Shown here: positions 24,571 to 31,833 of the stretch, piece by piece | Layout of the letters: every line of letters begins with the position of its first letter | Numbering within the stretch: position 1 is the stretch's first letter | DNA from: an uncultured Clostridia bacterium | GTDB lineage: Bacteria; Bacillota_I; Bacilli_A; RF39; UBA660 | NCBI GenBank assembly: GCA_947168405.1 | Contig: CAMVLU010000004.1 | Span: forward strand, 1 to 39,474 | Direction: 5' to 3' | Length of the DNA stretch: 39,474 bases | The notes under the pieces: model-generated | What the model was told of the DNA's origin: nothing | What the model saw: the letters and a program-made list of their open reading frames with translations, nothing else | The model's database searches: none | Position numbers and translations under genes: made by a program

Positions 24571-25320
24571 TCATTTATTATTAATACTTTTCAAATATTC
24601 AAAACCTCGTTTTATTTTTTTCTCAATAGATATATCTTCTTTATAAATATCCCTTAATTTATCCATTACTAATTTATCACCATCATACATTTCATAAAAA
24701 GAATCATATCCTCTTTCATTAAATTTAAATATTTTATTAAATGGTTTATCATTTAATATTGGATCTGTTACCATTTCACTATATTGCCAAGAAAGATATG
24801 GTGAATTATATTCCCTTCTTTGAATTTGTGGGTATAACTGTTTCCATTTAATAAACCACCAAAAATGTAATGTTTCATGTGCTGATACTTCGATTAATTT
24901 ACTTTCACTAACATTAAATCCAATAGAAAAGCTATTATTATCTAAATATCTTGGAAAAACTGGTATTATTCCTACACTTGCATCTATTATATCTTCATAA
25001 ATCCATTCAATATTTAAATATCTAGATAAATTTTCAAAATAAATATCATTATATTTTTCCCATAATTTATTATATCTTTTTACTTCTATTTCAATTTTAG
25101 ATTCATTTTTTAAATAATCTTTTTTTACTACTTTTTCAATTATTTTATATATTTCATCTTTGGATAAATTTTTATCAATATTTGCTAATTCTGGAAAACA
25201 TTCAATTGTATAATCATGAACACTTAATAAAGCATTATCTTCAAAATAAGACCATTTAATAATTTCAATATTTTCTTCTAATGTCATTTTTCTAAAAATA
25301 ATTTTAGGAAGTTTATTCAT
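24571..25320 (-). CDS. HExxH protein, putative zinc metallopeptidase
   Basis: A soluble protein of 249 residues. SAHETLHFWWF carries a zinc-protease-type HExxH (His148, Glu149, His152), and the following SWQYSEMVTDPIL offers Glu182 as a possible third ligand, 30 residues on, a gluzincin-like layout. Before it, FSIGFNVSESKLIEVSAHE looks like the strand that precedes the active helix in such proteases. No signal peptide, so it would act in the cytoplasm. I do not know the family. The ATG at 25320 has GAGG upstream; the ATG at 25332 has none. An extended -10 is at 25358-25366. Substrate unknown. Confidence 0.68.
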   Translation of the reverse strand: MNKLPKIIFRKMTLEENIEIIKWSYFEDNALLSVHDYTIECFPELANIDKNLSKDEIYKIIEKVVKKDYLKNESKIEIEVKRYNKLWEKYNDIYFENLSRYLNIEWIYEDIIDASVGIIPVFPRYLDNNSFSIGFNVSESKLIEVSAHETLHFWWFIKWKQLYPQIQRREYNSPYLSWQYSEMVTDPILNDKPFNKIFKFNERGYDSFYEMYDGDKLVMDKLRDIYKEDISIEKKIKRGFEYLKSINNK

Positions 25321-25371
25321 AATATACCTCATACTATATTTTTTAACTATTTATTATATTATATCACAATA

Positions 25372-25402
25372 TAAAAAAAATAACTAACATATTATTAGCT
25401 AT
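25372..25402 (-). terminator. Terminator of the tRNA-Leu gene
   Basis: On the minus strand ATAGCTAA and TTAGTTAT (one G-U) with a seven-base loop are followed by a long T-run. Confidence 0.7.
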
Positions 25403-25415
25403 TTAATATTTCACG

Positions 25416-25499
25416 TGGTGCTTGTGGAGGGAATCGAACCCTCACATCATAGATACACGATTTTGAGTCGTGCGCGTCTACCAGTTCCGCCACACAAGC
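25416..25499 (-). tRNA. tRNA-Leu (CAA)
   Basis: Acceptor arms GCTTGTG and CACAAGC, with CCA encoded at 25416-25418. The D arm TGGCGGAACTGGTAGACGC is typical of leucine tRNA. The anticodon stem CACGA/TCGTG closes the loop CTCAAAA, giving anticodon CAA (reads UUG). A long variable arm and the T loop GGTTCGATTCC follow, so it is a class II tRNA. TATAAT at 25511-25516 lies just upstream. Confidence 0.96.
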
Positions 25500-25545
25500 A
25501 AGATATAAGTATTATATCATAATTTTTTAAAATTAAATACCTTTC

Positions 25546-27015
25546 TTATATCTTTTTTAATTTTTCAAATATTTTTACCATTGCATAAGTATCAAGTTCA
25601 CAATATTTAAGCATATTTTTTCTTAAAGTCTTTTGTTCTTCATAACTTAGTGTTGGTAACAGTAAATATGAATTACTAGCTTCATCACCTTTATGTACTT
25701 GTTCTAAATTATGATAATCTAAACTAGGATCATTTGGAAATAAAGCAGGTAAAACTTTTTTTATAGAATAACTACCTCCCATATCTTTTACGTAATAATC
25801 TTGATTAGAAAAAGGAATCATTAAATCAATTATATTATCTCTAATATTTAATAAATGTTCACGAAATTCTGGAAATAATTCAGCCATTTCTCTAAGTCTT
25901 GCTTTTTCAAATGTTTGATTATACACTAAAACACATGAATTCATAGGAATATCTTCACATAATTGCCTACATAATCCATACATAGGATTACCTTCATAAT
26001 CATCACATAAATATTCTTTATGAAATAATTCTCCATTTTCTTCTAAATAATAATGTAAACTATATTGAAAACATATTTGTTGATAAGGTCTAGTTCCATC
26101 TATTGTAGGAATACTTGATTGATATGATTCAAAATCTAAAAAGTATAAGGGATATTTAAAAGTATTTAAGAGTTTTTTTATATTATTTTCATTAATTTTG
26201 GGTTTATCATTTTCAAGTTCAAAATTTATTTGTTCAATTGCTTTATCATTAACTACTTCTTTATTTATTATATCTTTATAAGTAATATTTCCTCTCTTAT
26301 ACATTTCTATTTTTTTATCAAAACGAACATTCCAACCTAAATCAAATACATTAGGTGAAGGTAATTTCTTTATACAATACTTAAAGAAAGGACAATCATA
26401 TGGTTTATGACATGAAATTGATAAATCAATATTAGGTTCATCTTTAGAATTTAAAACTTCTTTTAAATCTTTAATATTATTTTCTACTTTATCTAAATCA
26501 AGTAAATCAGTAACATCTTTAATATTAAAGAATTTATTAATATTTAATTCACCATTTTTAACATAATGATTATTAACATATACAATAAAAGATTTTTTTA
26601 CTTTTAATCCACACTTTTTTAAAACCCAAGTTTGATATGAAATATCATGAATATATATATCGCTTATCTCAGTAGAAGATTTTACTTCATATATTTCTAC
26701 ACAATCTTTATCATTTTTTAAAACATCTACAGAACAAAAATTACCATCATAATTAAATGATGCTTCACAGATAATATTTGGTTTTTCTTTCAAATATTTT
26801 TTTGTTTCATCTAACATACTTTGAATTCCTTTATCAAAGTCAATTAAGATATAATTATCTCCAAATAAATGTCTTGCTAAATCTCCTATTTTATTACCAT
26901 TTTCAAGAACCGAATCATTTCCTAAATCTTCTGCTTCTTCTGGTTTATAGCATGATAACCATAATTTTTTTTTACACGTTATACCTTGTGTATATCTTGA
27001 TTTTGATAAATTCAT
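25546..27015 (-). CDS. Cas4-like PD-(D/E)XK nuclease with DUF2779 exonuclease-like domain
   Basis: A protein of 489 residues with two nuclease-type parts. The N-terminal part starts SKSRYTQGITCKKKLWL and has Asp97, Glu110 and Lys112 (SVDVL then YEVKS), the PD-(D/E)XK core. Cys14 together with Cys202, Cys208 and Cys214 (CHKPYDCPFFKYC) is the 4Fe-4S arrangement of Cas4 and AddB. The C-terminal DUF2779 part has YFLDFES (Asp294, Glu296) and YCELDTYAM (Asp475), like the first and last motifs of DnaQ-type 3'-5' exonucleases. The ATG at 27015 follows GGTGAT and a TGCTATAAT promoter (27032-27039); the frame extends to 27123 but that would start above the promoter. Probably acts on DNA; the pathway is unknown. 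Confidence 0.87.
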   Translation of the reverse strand: MNLSKSRYTQGITCKKKLWLSCYKPEEAEDLGNDSVLENGNKIGDLARHLFGDNYILIDFDKGIQSMLDETKKYLKEKPNIICEASFNYDGNFCSVDVLKNDKDCVEIYEVKSSTEISDIYIHDISYQTWVLKKCGLKVKKSFIVYVNNHYVKNGELNINKFFNIKDVTDLLDLDKVENNIKDLKEVLNSKDEPNIDLSISCHKPYDCPFFKYCIKKLPSPNVFDLGWNVRFDKKIEMYKRGNITYKDIINKEVVNDKAIEQINFELENDKPKINENNIKKLLNTFKYPLYFLDFESYQSSIPTIDGTRPYQQICFQYSLHYYLEENGELFHKEYLCDDYEGNPMYGLCRQLCEDIPMNSCVLVYNQTFEKARLREMAELFPEFREHLLNIRDNIIDLMIPFSNQDYYVKDMGGSYSIKKVLPALFPNDPSLDYHNLEQVHKGDEASNSYLLLPTLSYEEQKTLRKNMLKYCELDTYAMVKIFEKLKKI

Positions 27016-27031
27016 AACATCACCAAGAATA

Positions 27032-27060
27032 TTATAGCATAAATAAATATCACATGATAT
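27032..27060 (-). promoter_or_regulatory. Promoter of the DUF2779 gene
   Basis: Minus strand TGCTATAAT (TATAAT at 27032-27037) lies just before the gene. A palindrome, ATATCACATGATAT (27047-27060), takes the place of a -35. Confidence 0.5.
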
Positions 27061-27091
27061 GAATAAAAACAAAATAATAAATAATAATATG

Positions 27092-27316
27092 TTATATTTT
27101 TCTATAAGAGTTTTGATTTTCAATAAATTGTTTTATTTTCTGTTCACATGAATTAATTTTTTCTTCAACAATTATTATTTCTTTATTATATTTCTTTTTT
27201 TTATTAAATTGAAAAAAGAATGGTTTATGTTTTTTTATAATATTTAAATAATCTTTATAATATTTTAATTCTGAATAATAAGAATCTAAAATAAGTACTT
27301 CATTTTTTACATTCAT
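27092..27316 (-). CDS. Small basic coiled-coil protein of unknown function
   Basis: A protein of 74 residues, rich in Lys, Tyr and Phe, with a central basic stretch (FQFNKKKKYNKE) and helical ends (IIVEEKINSCEQKIKQFIENQ). GAGG lies five bases before the ATG, and TGATATACT (27335-27343) gives a promoter, so it is likely real despite its size. It precedes the DUF2779 gene, which seems to have its own promoter. No known family. Confidence 0.55.
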   Translation of the reverse strand: MNVKNEVLILDSYYSELKYYKDYLNIIKKHKPFFFQFNKKKKYNKEIIIVEEKINSCEQKIKQFIENQNSYRKI

Positions 27317-27363
27317 AATATCCTCACTTAGGTTAGTATATCATATTTTTTAAAAAAATATAA

Positions 27364-27421
27364 CTGACAATAGCAATTAATAATAATATACCACTCAAAA
27401 TGTAAAAATGAATTTGGTGGT
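27364..27421 (+). promoter_or_regulatory. Promoter and operator-like inverted repeat of the tandem-HTH gene
   Basis: CTGACA (27364-27369), a 17-base spacer and TATACC (27387-27392). The arms TACCAC-T-CAAA (from 27388) and TTTGGTGGTA (to 27422) form an inverted repeat that covers the -10, start region and ribosome site. The first arm lies mostly before the expected transcript start, so it would act as DNA, for instance in autoregulation. Confidence 0.6.
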
Positions 27422-27427
27422 AAAATA

Positions 27428-27889
27428 ATGATTACGTTTGAACGACTTAAAGATATACGAGAAGATCATGATTTAAGTCAAGAACAAATGGCTAAAATAT
27501 TGCATGTTAAAAGAGCTAGATATTCTTTATGGGAACTTGGTATAAATATTATTCCCTTAAAATATTTATCTATGTATGCAGATTATTTTAACTATAGTAT
27601 TGATTATGTCTTAGGTCTAACTAATGATAAAGATAATTCTTTATTAAAAAAAGGTTTAAATAAGGAGACGCTTGGTAAAAATATACACAAATTAAGAAAA
27701 GAAAACAACATATCTCAAAAGAAACTAGCAAACAAATTAAGAGTTACTCAAGCATGTATTACTAAATATGAAAAAGGTTTAATTGAAATATCTACATCTA
27801 ATTTATATGAATTATCTAAATTTTTTAATGTATCTATGAATAGTCTATGTGGTAAAACTAAAAAAAGAATTATTGTTACAAATAAATAA
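27428..27889 (+). CDS. Transcriptional regulator with two XRE-type HTH domains
   Basis: A protein of 153 residues made of two lambda-Cro-like HTH domains in tandem. The first (about 1-68) reads FERLKDIREDHDLSQEQMAKILHVKRARYSLWELG. The second (about 82-140) reads LGKNIHKLRKENNISQKKLANKLRVTQACITKYEKG. Each has the pattern of a regulator that binds as a dimer, so a single chain may span a full operator. GGTGG precedes the ATG. It lies 34 bases before the unknown 27924 gene, which has its own -10, so the pair may be a functional unit. What it senses is unknown; there is no other domain. Confidence 0.9.
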   Translation: MITFERLKDIREDHDLSQEQMAKILHVKRARYSLWELGINIIPLKYLSMYADYFNYSIDYVLGLTNDKDNSLLKKGLNKETLGKNIHKLRKENNISQKKLANKLRVTQACITKYEKGLIEISTSNLYELSKFFNVSMNSLCGKTKKRIIVTNK

Positions 27890-27923
27890 CTATATGATAT
27901 AATATTTCTCCAAGAGGGATATT

Positions 27924-28496
27924 ATGTTTTTATATAGAGTGGTTTTAAAAGATAATACTAAAATAATAAATAGTCCTTGGAAAGGAATAAATACTTTTCA
28001 ATATGAAAATAATAAAGAATATTTACATTTTTATTTTTTCCCAGAACATGCAGAATTTTTACAAAAAACAAAATATTACAATAAAGAAAGTACTATTATT
28101 AAATGTGATATTCCTTTAGACTTATTAGAATTTGGAATTGGTTTATACAATTATTATTTTACTTTTCAAAAATCACCTTTTTTAGAAGCAAGAATTGAAT
28201 ATGATAAATTTGATGAAAGTTTTATAATTGAAAAAAAAGATACTATAAATGACAATTGGAAAAATCCTTTATTATATAAAAGATATTTAAAAAACTGTGT
28301 CTATGGAGATAAACCATACTATATTATTGATAAAAATGATATTACAATATCAATAGTAAATGACTTTGATTTTCTATACTATATAAATGAAAATTATTAT
28401 TTAAATAAAAAAGAAAAATTAAAATTTATAAAAAAAGTATTATATAAATTATACGAAAAAAAACAAAAAACAAAAGAAAAAAAATTAATTAATTAA
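27924..28496 (+). CDS. Protein of unknown function next to the tandem-HTH regulator
   Basis: A soluble, Tyr/Phe/Lys-rich protein of 190 residues. It starts MFLYRVVLKDNTKIINSPWKG, then HFYFFPEHAEFL and CDIPLDLLEFGIGLYNYYF. The opening LYRVV plus later F/H/E-containing blocks is faintly like ADP-ribosyltransferase-fold proteins, but I cannot show a catalytic triad, so treat it as unknown. A TGATATAAT promoter is at 27895-27903. The 3' end overlaps the converging Crp/Fnr gene by 12 bases in a pure-AT hairpin. The C-terminus is a very basic KKQKTKEKK tail. Confidence 0.72.
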   Translation: MFLYRVVLKDNTKIINSPWKGINTFQYENNKEYLHFYFFPEHAEFLQKTKYYNKESTIIKCDIPLDLLEFGIGLYNYYFTFQKSPFLEARIEYDKFDESFIIEKKDTINDNWKNPLLYKRYLKNCVYGDKPYYIIDKNDITISIVNDFDFLYYINENYYLNKKEKLKFIKKVLYKLYEKKQKTKEKKLIN

Positions 28497-28509
28497 TTTA
28501 ATTAATTTT
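28481..28509. terminator. Possible AT-only bidirectional terminator
   Basis: AAAATTAATTA and TAATTAATTTT pair around seven bases where two converging genes overlap. It has no G-C pair, so its strength is doubtful. Confidence 0.4.
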
Positions 28510-29093
28510 CCTTTTGTTTTTATTATTCCAGAATTTTTCAATTTTTTTATTTCTCTCATCATAGCACTTCTATCAACAAATAAATAATCAGCTAAATCTG
28601 TATACGTAAATGGTAAAGTAAATATTTGTTTAGGTTTATCTTTTGAAAGAATTAAAAAATATGATAATAATTTATCTTTGATAGTTCTTTTAGAAAGTAT
28701 TTCTAATCTTATGTTTTCATCTATAATTTTCTTTGATAATAAATTAAAAAAATTACTCAAAAATACTTTATTTTTTACTTTATTAATTATAGAATCATAA
28801 TCTAATAATAAAACTTCACATTCCATTGTCGTGACAATCGAAATATCTTTTCCAAATTGATAAAAATATTTTCCAAATAAAGAATTATCAGATAATTTTT
28901 CTAAAATAGATCTATTACCATCATAGTCATATTTTTCAACATTTGCTTCTCCTTTTAAAATAATTCCTATATTATAGTTAACTTCATTATTTGAAATAAT
29001 TTCATTTTTAGAAAATATAATTGGTTTAGTTTCAAGTACTTTTAAAATTTTATCTTTTTCTTTATCATCTATTTCATCAAACAATGTTTTCAT
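28485..29093 (-). CDS. Crp/Fnr family transcriptional regulator
   Basis: A protein of 202 residues. The N-terminal cyclic-nucleotide-binding-like barrel is at about 20-110 (IFSKNEIISNNEVNYNIGIILKGEANV), then the long dimerisation helix, and a winged HTH at about 145-200 (TLPFTYTDLADYLFVDRSAMMREIKKLKNSGII). There is no N-terminal cysteine cluster, so not an Fnr-type iron-sulphur sensor; the barrel also lacks the Arg/Glu pocket expected for cAMP. The small form resembles regulators that respond to redox, haem or NO in Firmicutes. GAGGTG precedes the ATG at 29093. Its promoter contains the perfect palindrome GTTGCAATTGCAAC, a likely autoregulatory site. The ligand is unknown. Confidence 0.9.
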   Translation of the reverse strand: MKTLFDEIDDKEKDKILKVLETKPIIFSKNEIISNNEVNYNIGIILKGEANVEKYDYDGNRSILEKLSDNSLFGKYFYQFGKDISIVTTMECEVLLLDYDSIINKVKNKVFLSNFFNLLSKKIIDENIRLEILSKRTIKDKLLSYFLILSKDKPKQIFTLPFTYTDLADYLFVDRSAMMREIKKLKNSGIIKTKGKLIKLIN

Positions 29094-29111
29094 ATGCACC
29101 TCATTAAATAT

Positions 29112-29142
29112 ATTATATACTTTAAAATGTTGCAATTGCAAC
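29112..29142 (-). promoter_or_regulatory. Promoter of the Crp/Fnr gene with perfect palindrome
   Basis: On the minus strand TTGCAA (29136-29141), an 18-base spacer and TATAAT (29112-29117). The -35 is inside the 14-base perfect palindrome GTTGCAATTGCAAC (29129-29142), the kind of site a Crp/Fnr dimer binds. A dut -10 (TGATATAAT, 29162-29170) lies on the other strand nearby. Confidence 0.65.
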
Positions 29143-29189
29143 TATAATTGTATAGTAAATTTGATATAATATTTAAGAAGGAGTTTAAA

Positions 29190-29624
29190 ATGGAAAAATT
29201 AGAAATTAAAAAGTTAGATGAGAGAGCTATTATTCCAACATATGGAACAGTAGATTCAGCTGGAGCCGATTTATATGCAATTTTAGATGAAGAAATAACA
29301 ATTAATCCGGGAGAAACTAAAGTTATATCAACAGGACTTTCTATGGCTATTCCTAAGGGATATGTAGGTTTAATATATGCAAGAAGTTCACTTGGAACTA
29401 AAAAAGGATTAGCACCTGCAAATAAAGTTGGAGTAATTGATGCAGATTATCGAGGAGAAGTAAAAGTTGTTCTTTATAATCAATCAAAAGAAGAACAAAT
29501 AATATCTCCAAATGAAAGAATTGCTCAAATAATAATAACACCTTATATGCAAGTAGATTTCACTGTAGTAGATGAACTTTCAGAAACAGAAAGAGGAACT
29601 GGAGGATTTGGTTCAACGAACTAA
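29190..29624 (+). CDS. dut: dUTP diphosphatase
   Basis: Hydrolyses dUTP to dUMP and pyrophosphate, keeping uracil out of DNA. At 144 residues it has the five trimeric dUTPase motifs: AGADLYA, ARSSLGTKKGLAPAN (as YARSSLG), GVIDADYRGEVKVVLYNQS, RIAQIII and the C-terminal RGTGGFGSTN arm. AGAAGGAG lies before the ATG at 29190; the frame is open up to 29148 without a ribosome site and would overlap the promoter. The promoter region is shared with the divergent Crp/Fnr gene. Confidence 0.97.
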   Translation: MEKLEIKKLDERAIIPTYGTVDSAGADLYAILDEEITINPGETKVISTGLSMAIPKGYVGLIYARSSLGTKKGLAPANKVGVIDADYRGEVKVVLYNQSKEEQIISPNERIAQIIITPYMQVDFTVVDELSETERGTGGFGSTN

Positions 29625-29635
29625 ATTCTTTTTTT
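29604..29635 (+). terminator. Terminator of dut
   Basis: GGATTTGGTTC and GAACTAAATTC (two G-U pairs) with an AAC loop, then TTTTTTT. The TAA stop is in the second arm, so the last dUTPase residues are encoded by the hairpin. Confidence 0.8.
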
Positions 29636-29693
29636 CTTGATTTAATTTTAAATGTATGATATAATATCACAGATTTATTAAGGGGGAGATGTT

Positions 29694-30695
29694 ATGGATA
29701 AATCAAATAGACAAAATTATAAAGATGATATTTACTACAGACTTTATACAATGAATGATAGAAATATAAGTGTTTTAAAAGAATATTGTGTTTACTTTGA
29801 TATTTCATTAAAAAATTTTTTAGAACATATAGTAAATTATATTAATAGTAATTTTCCAATTCCAGATTATGTAAATATTATTAATAAATTATCAACAATA
29901 ACTGATGATAATTTAGTTATTAAATTTTTAGATTCAATTACTTTTGATTATAAAATATTAAAAAATAATTTAATGGATTACTTTATTAATTTTAGACCTG
30001 ATATTTATTATGCAAATGAAATACTAAAAAATAGAATCTATAATAATTTAAAATTATATGAGACATATAAAGCTAAATTAGAAACACCAAGTAAGTGTGA
30101 TAATGTAAATTTAGATGATCATATGAATAATACTATAATAGATTATATTGAAAGTGATTATACAATAACAAGATACTGTTTTAATAAAAATTTAAGTAAA
30201 ACTTTATTTAAACAATATATTGCTAAAATTAAAACAAAAAAACCTGAATTATATAATAAATTTGTTGAAGCAACAAATAAAAAAGAACAAATAAAAAATG
30301 AAATAATTGAAAATGATGTTTATACAATATTAAATATTATTAAAGAAAACTCTAGCATTTCAATTATAGATTTTCTATTAATTACAAATTATGATGTTTT
30401 TGAATTAGTTGAAGTTGCAGATAGAATCTTATCAATTGAAGATAAAAAATTATTTAGAATGAATGTTAAAGGAATACGTTATATTAATAGATTAAGTGAA
30501 AGTGGACTTGGTAATATATTAAATTCTACTTATACATTTAATATAAATGGCGAACTAATAGAATTATCAGGAAATGATAAAATAGAAATATTCCAATTCT
30601 TAAAAGATAATAATATTCCAGTTTGTAATGATACATGGACTGATGCATGTATTAAATATTTAAATGATGAATTAAAAAAAGGATGTTCAAAATAA
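29694..30695 (+). CDS. Helical protein of unknown function
   Basis: A protein of 333 residues, soluble, Asn/Lys/Ile-rich and largely helical. It has a hint of repeats (YVNIINKLSTITDDNLVIKFLDSITFDY and later IENDVYTILNIIKENSSISIIDFLLI), and HTH-like parts such as YTITRYCFNKNLSKTLFKQYIAKI, which resembles a resolvase-type or sigma-like helix pair. I do not recognise it. A good ribosome site (AAGGGGGAG) and an extended -10 (TGATATAAT, 29657-29665) are present. The TAA lies inside the terminator shared with htrA. Confidence 0.72.
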   Translation: MDKSNRQNYKDDIYYRLYTMNDRNISVLKEYCVYFDISLKNFLEHIVNYINSNFPIPDYVNIINKLSTITDDNLVIKFLDSITFDYKILKNNLMDYFINFRPDIYYANEILKNRIYNNLKLYETYKAKLETPSKCDNVNLDDHMNNTIIDYIESDYTITRYCFNKNLSKTLFKQYIAKIKTKKPELYNKFVEATNKKEQIKNEIIENDVYTILNIIKENSSISIIDFLLITNYDVFELVEVADRILSIEDKKLFRMNVKGIRYINRLSESGLGNILNSTYTFNINGELIELSGNDKIEIFQFLKDNNIPVCNDTWTDACIKYLNDELKKGCSK

Positions 30696-30704
30696 CATCC
30701 TTTT
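30677..30704. terminator. Bidirectional terminator holding both stop codons
   Basis: AAAAGGATGTT and AACATCCTTTT, an 11-base perfect stem with a six-base loop. It carries the TAA of the plus-strand gene (30693-30695) and overlaps the TAA of htrA (30703-30705). Confidence 0.9.
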
Positions 30705-31833
30705 AATTTTCTTTATATTCAGTTAATTTTATTTTTGTTGTATGTTCTTTACCATCTCTTAAATAAGTAACTGTAATTGTATCTCCAACACTATACTTAT
30801 ATAATTCATATCTTAAATATGCAACATTGCTAATCTTTTCATCATTTAATTTAGTAATTACATCACCTTTTTGTAAATCAGATTTACTAGCACCAGAGTC
30901 TTTAGATATTTCTACAACAACAACTCCTTCTGTGATACTTTCATCTAAAACTATTCTACTTCTATATAAAGAATATGTATCATTTGCATTAACCATACTT
31001 ATTCCAAGCATTGGTCTAACAATTGCTTTTCCTTGTTCTAAATTTTCTATATGGCTCATAGCATATTCAATAGGTATAGCAAATCCCATATTTTCTACTT
31101 CTGTTTGAACAAGTTTTAAAGATATAATTCCAATTACTTCTCCACTTGCGTTTAGTAAAGGTCCACCACTGTTACCAGGATTAACTGCTGCATTTGTTTG
31201 CAATACTTTCATTACATAATCATTAGTATTACCAGATATACTTACAGAAACCATACGATCTTTACCTGATAAAATTCCATCAGTAACTGTTCCACGATAT
31301 TCATATCCTAAAGGGGAACCTATTGTAAATACAGTATCACCTACTTTTGAATTTTCACTTGTTGTAATTACAGCTTTATCTATAACTTCATCTTTATTAA
31401 TTCTAACAACTGCTAAATCGAGGTAAACATCACTTCCTAAAACAGTTCCTTCAATTTCTTTATCATCACTTCTAATTAATGTTATTTTACTTGCTCCATC
31501 AATAACATGATGATTTGTTAAAACATATCCATATTTATCATCTGTTTTATAAACAAATCCAGATCCAGTTGATTGTATTTGATTTTCTTTATAATTTCTA
31601 ATCATCATTACAGCATCATATACTTTTTCAACACTTGCTGACAATGATCCATCATTTACAATAACTGTTCCACTATAAGCACGAACAACACTTCCAGAAG
31701 TTGTTTTAATTTCTTTACCCAAAAGTGAACTAATTTGATCAGAATTAATTGTTAAAAAATACATTAAAACTCCACCTAAAACAAATGCAACAAATAGACC
31801 TAAAACTAAACCAAAATAATTATTTTTTTTCAT
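30703..31833 (-). CDS. HtrA-like membrane-anchored serine protease
   Basis: A trypsin-like protease with one PDZ domain, 376 residues, for misfolded envelope proteins. One N-terminal membrane helix (about 8-28) anchors it outside the cell. The triad is His109 (LTNHHV), Asp139 (YLDLAV) and Ser222 (NPGNSGGP), all present, so it should be active. The PDZ domain runs from about 275 to 370 (PMLGISM, VVVVEISKDSGASKSDLQKGDVITKLN). The ATG overlaps the stop of the upstream Abi gene by four bases (ATGA), so the two are translationally coupled, an unusual partner. GAGGTGG precedes the ATG. Confidence 0.96.
   Translation of the reverse strand: MKKNNYFGLVLGLFVAFVLGGVLMYFLTINSDQISSLLGKEIKTTSGSVVRAYSGTVIVNDGSLSASVEKVYDAVMMIRNYKENQIQSTGSGFVYKTDDKYGYVLTNHHVIDGASKITLIRSDDKEIEGTVLGSDVYLDLAVVRINKDEVIDKAVITTSENSKVGDTVFTIGSPLGYEYRGTVTDGILSGKDRMVSVSISGNTNDYVMKVLQTNAAVNPGNSGGPLLNASGEVIGIISLKLVQTEVENMGFAIPIEYAMSHIENLEQGKAIVRPMLGISMVNANDTYSLYRSRIVLDESITEGVVVVEISKDSGASKSDLQKGDVITKLNDEKISNVAYLRYELYKYSVGDTITVTYLRDGKEHTTKIKLTEYKEN

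Noticed and set aside
27924-28496. ADP-ribosyltransferase toxin
   Set aside because: Only the opening LYRVV suggests it; no catalytic residues could be assigned.
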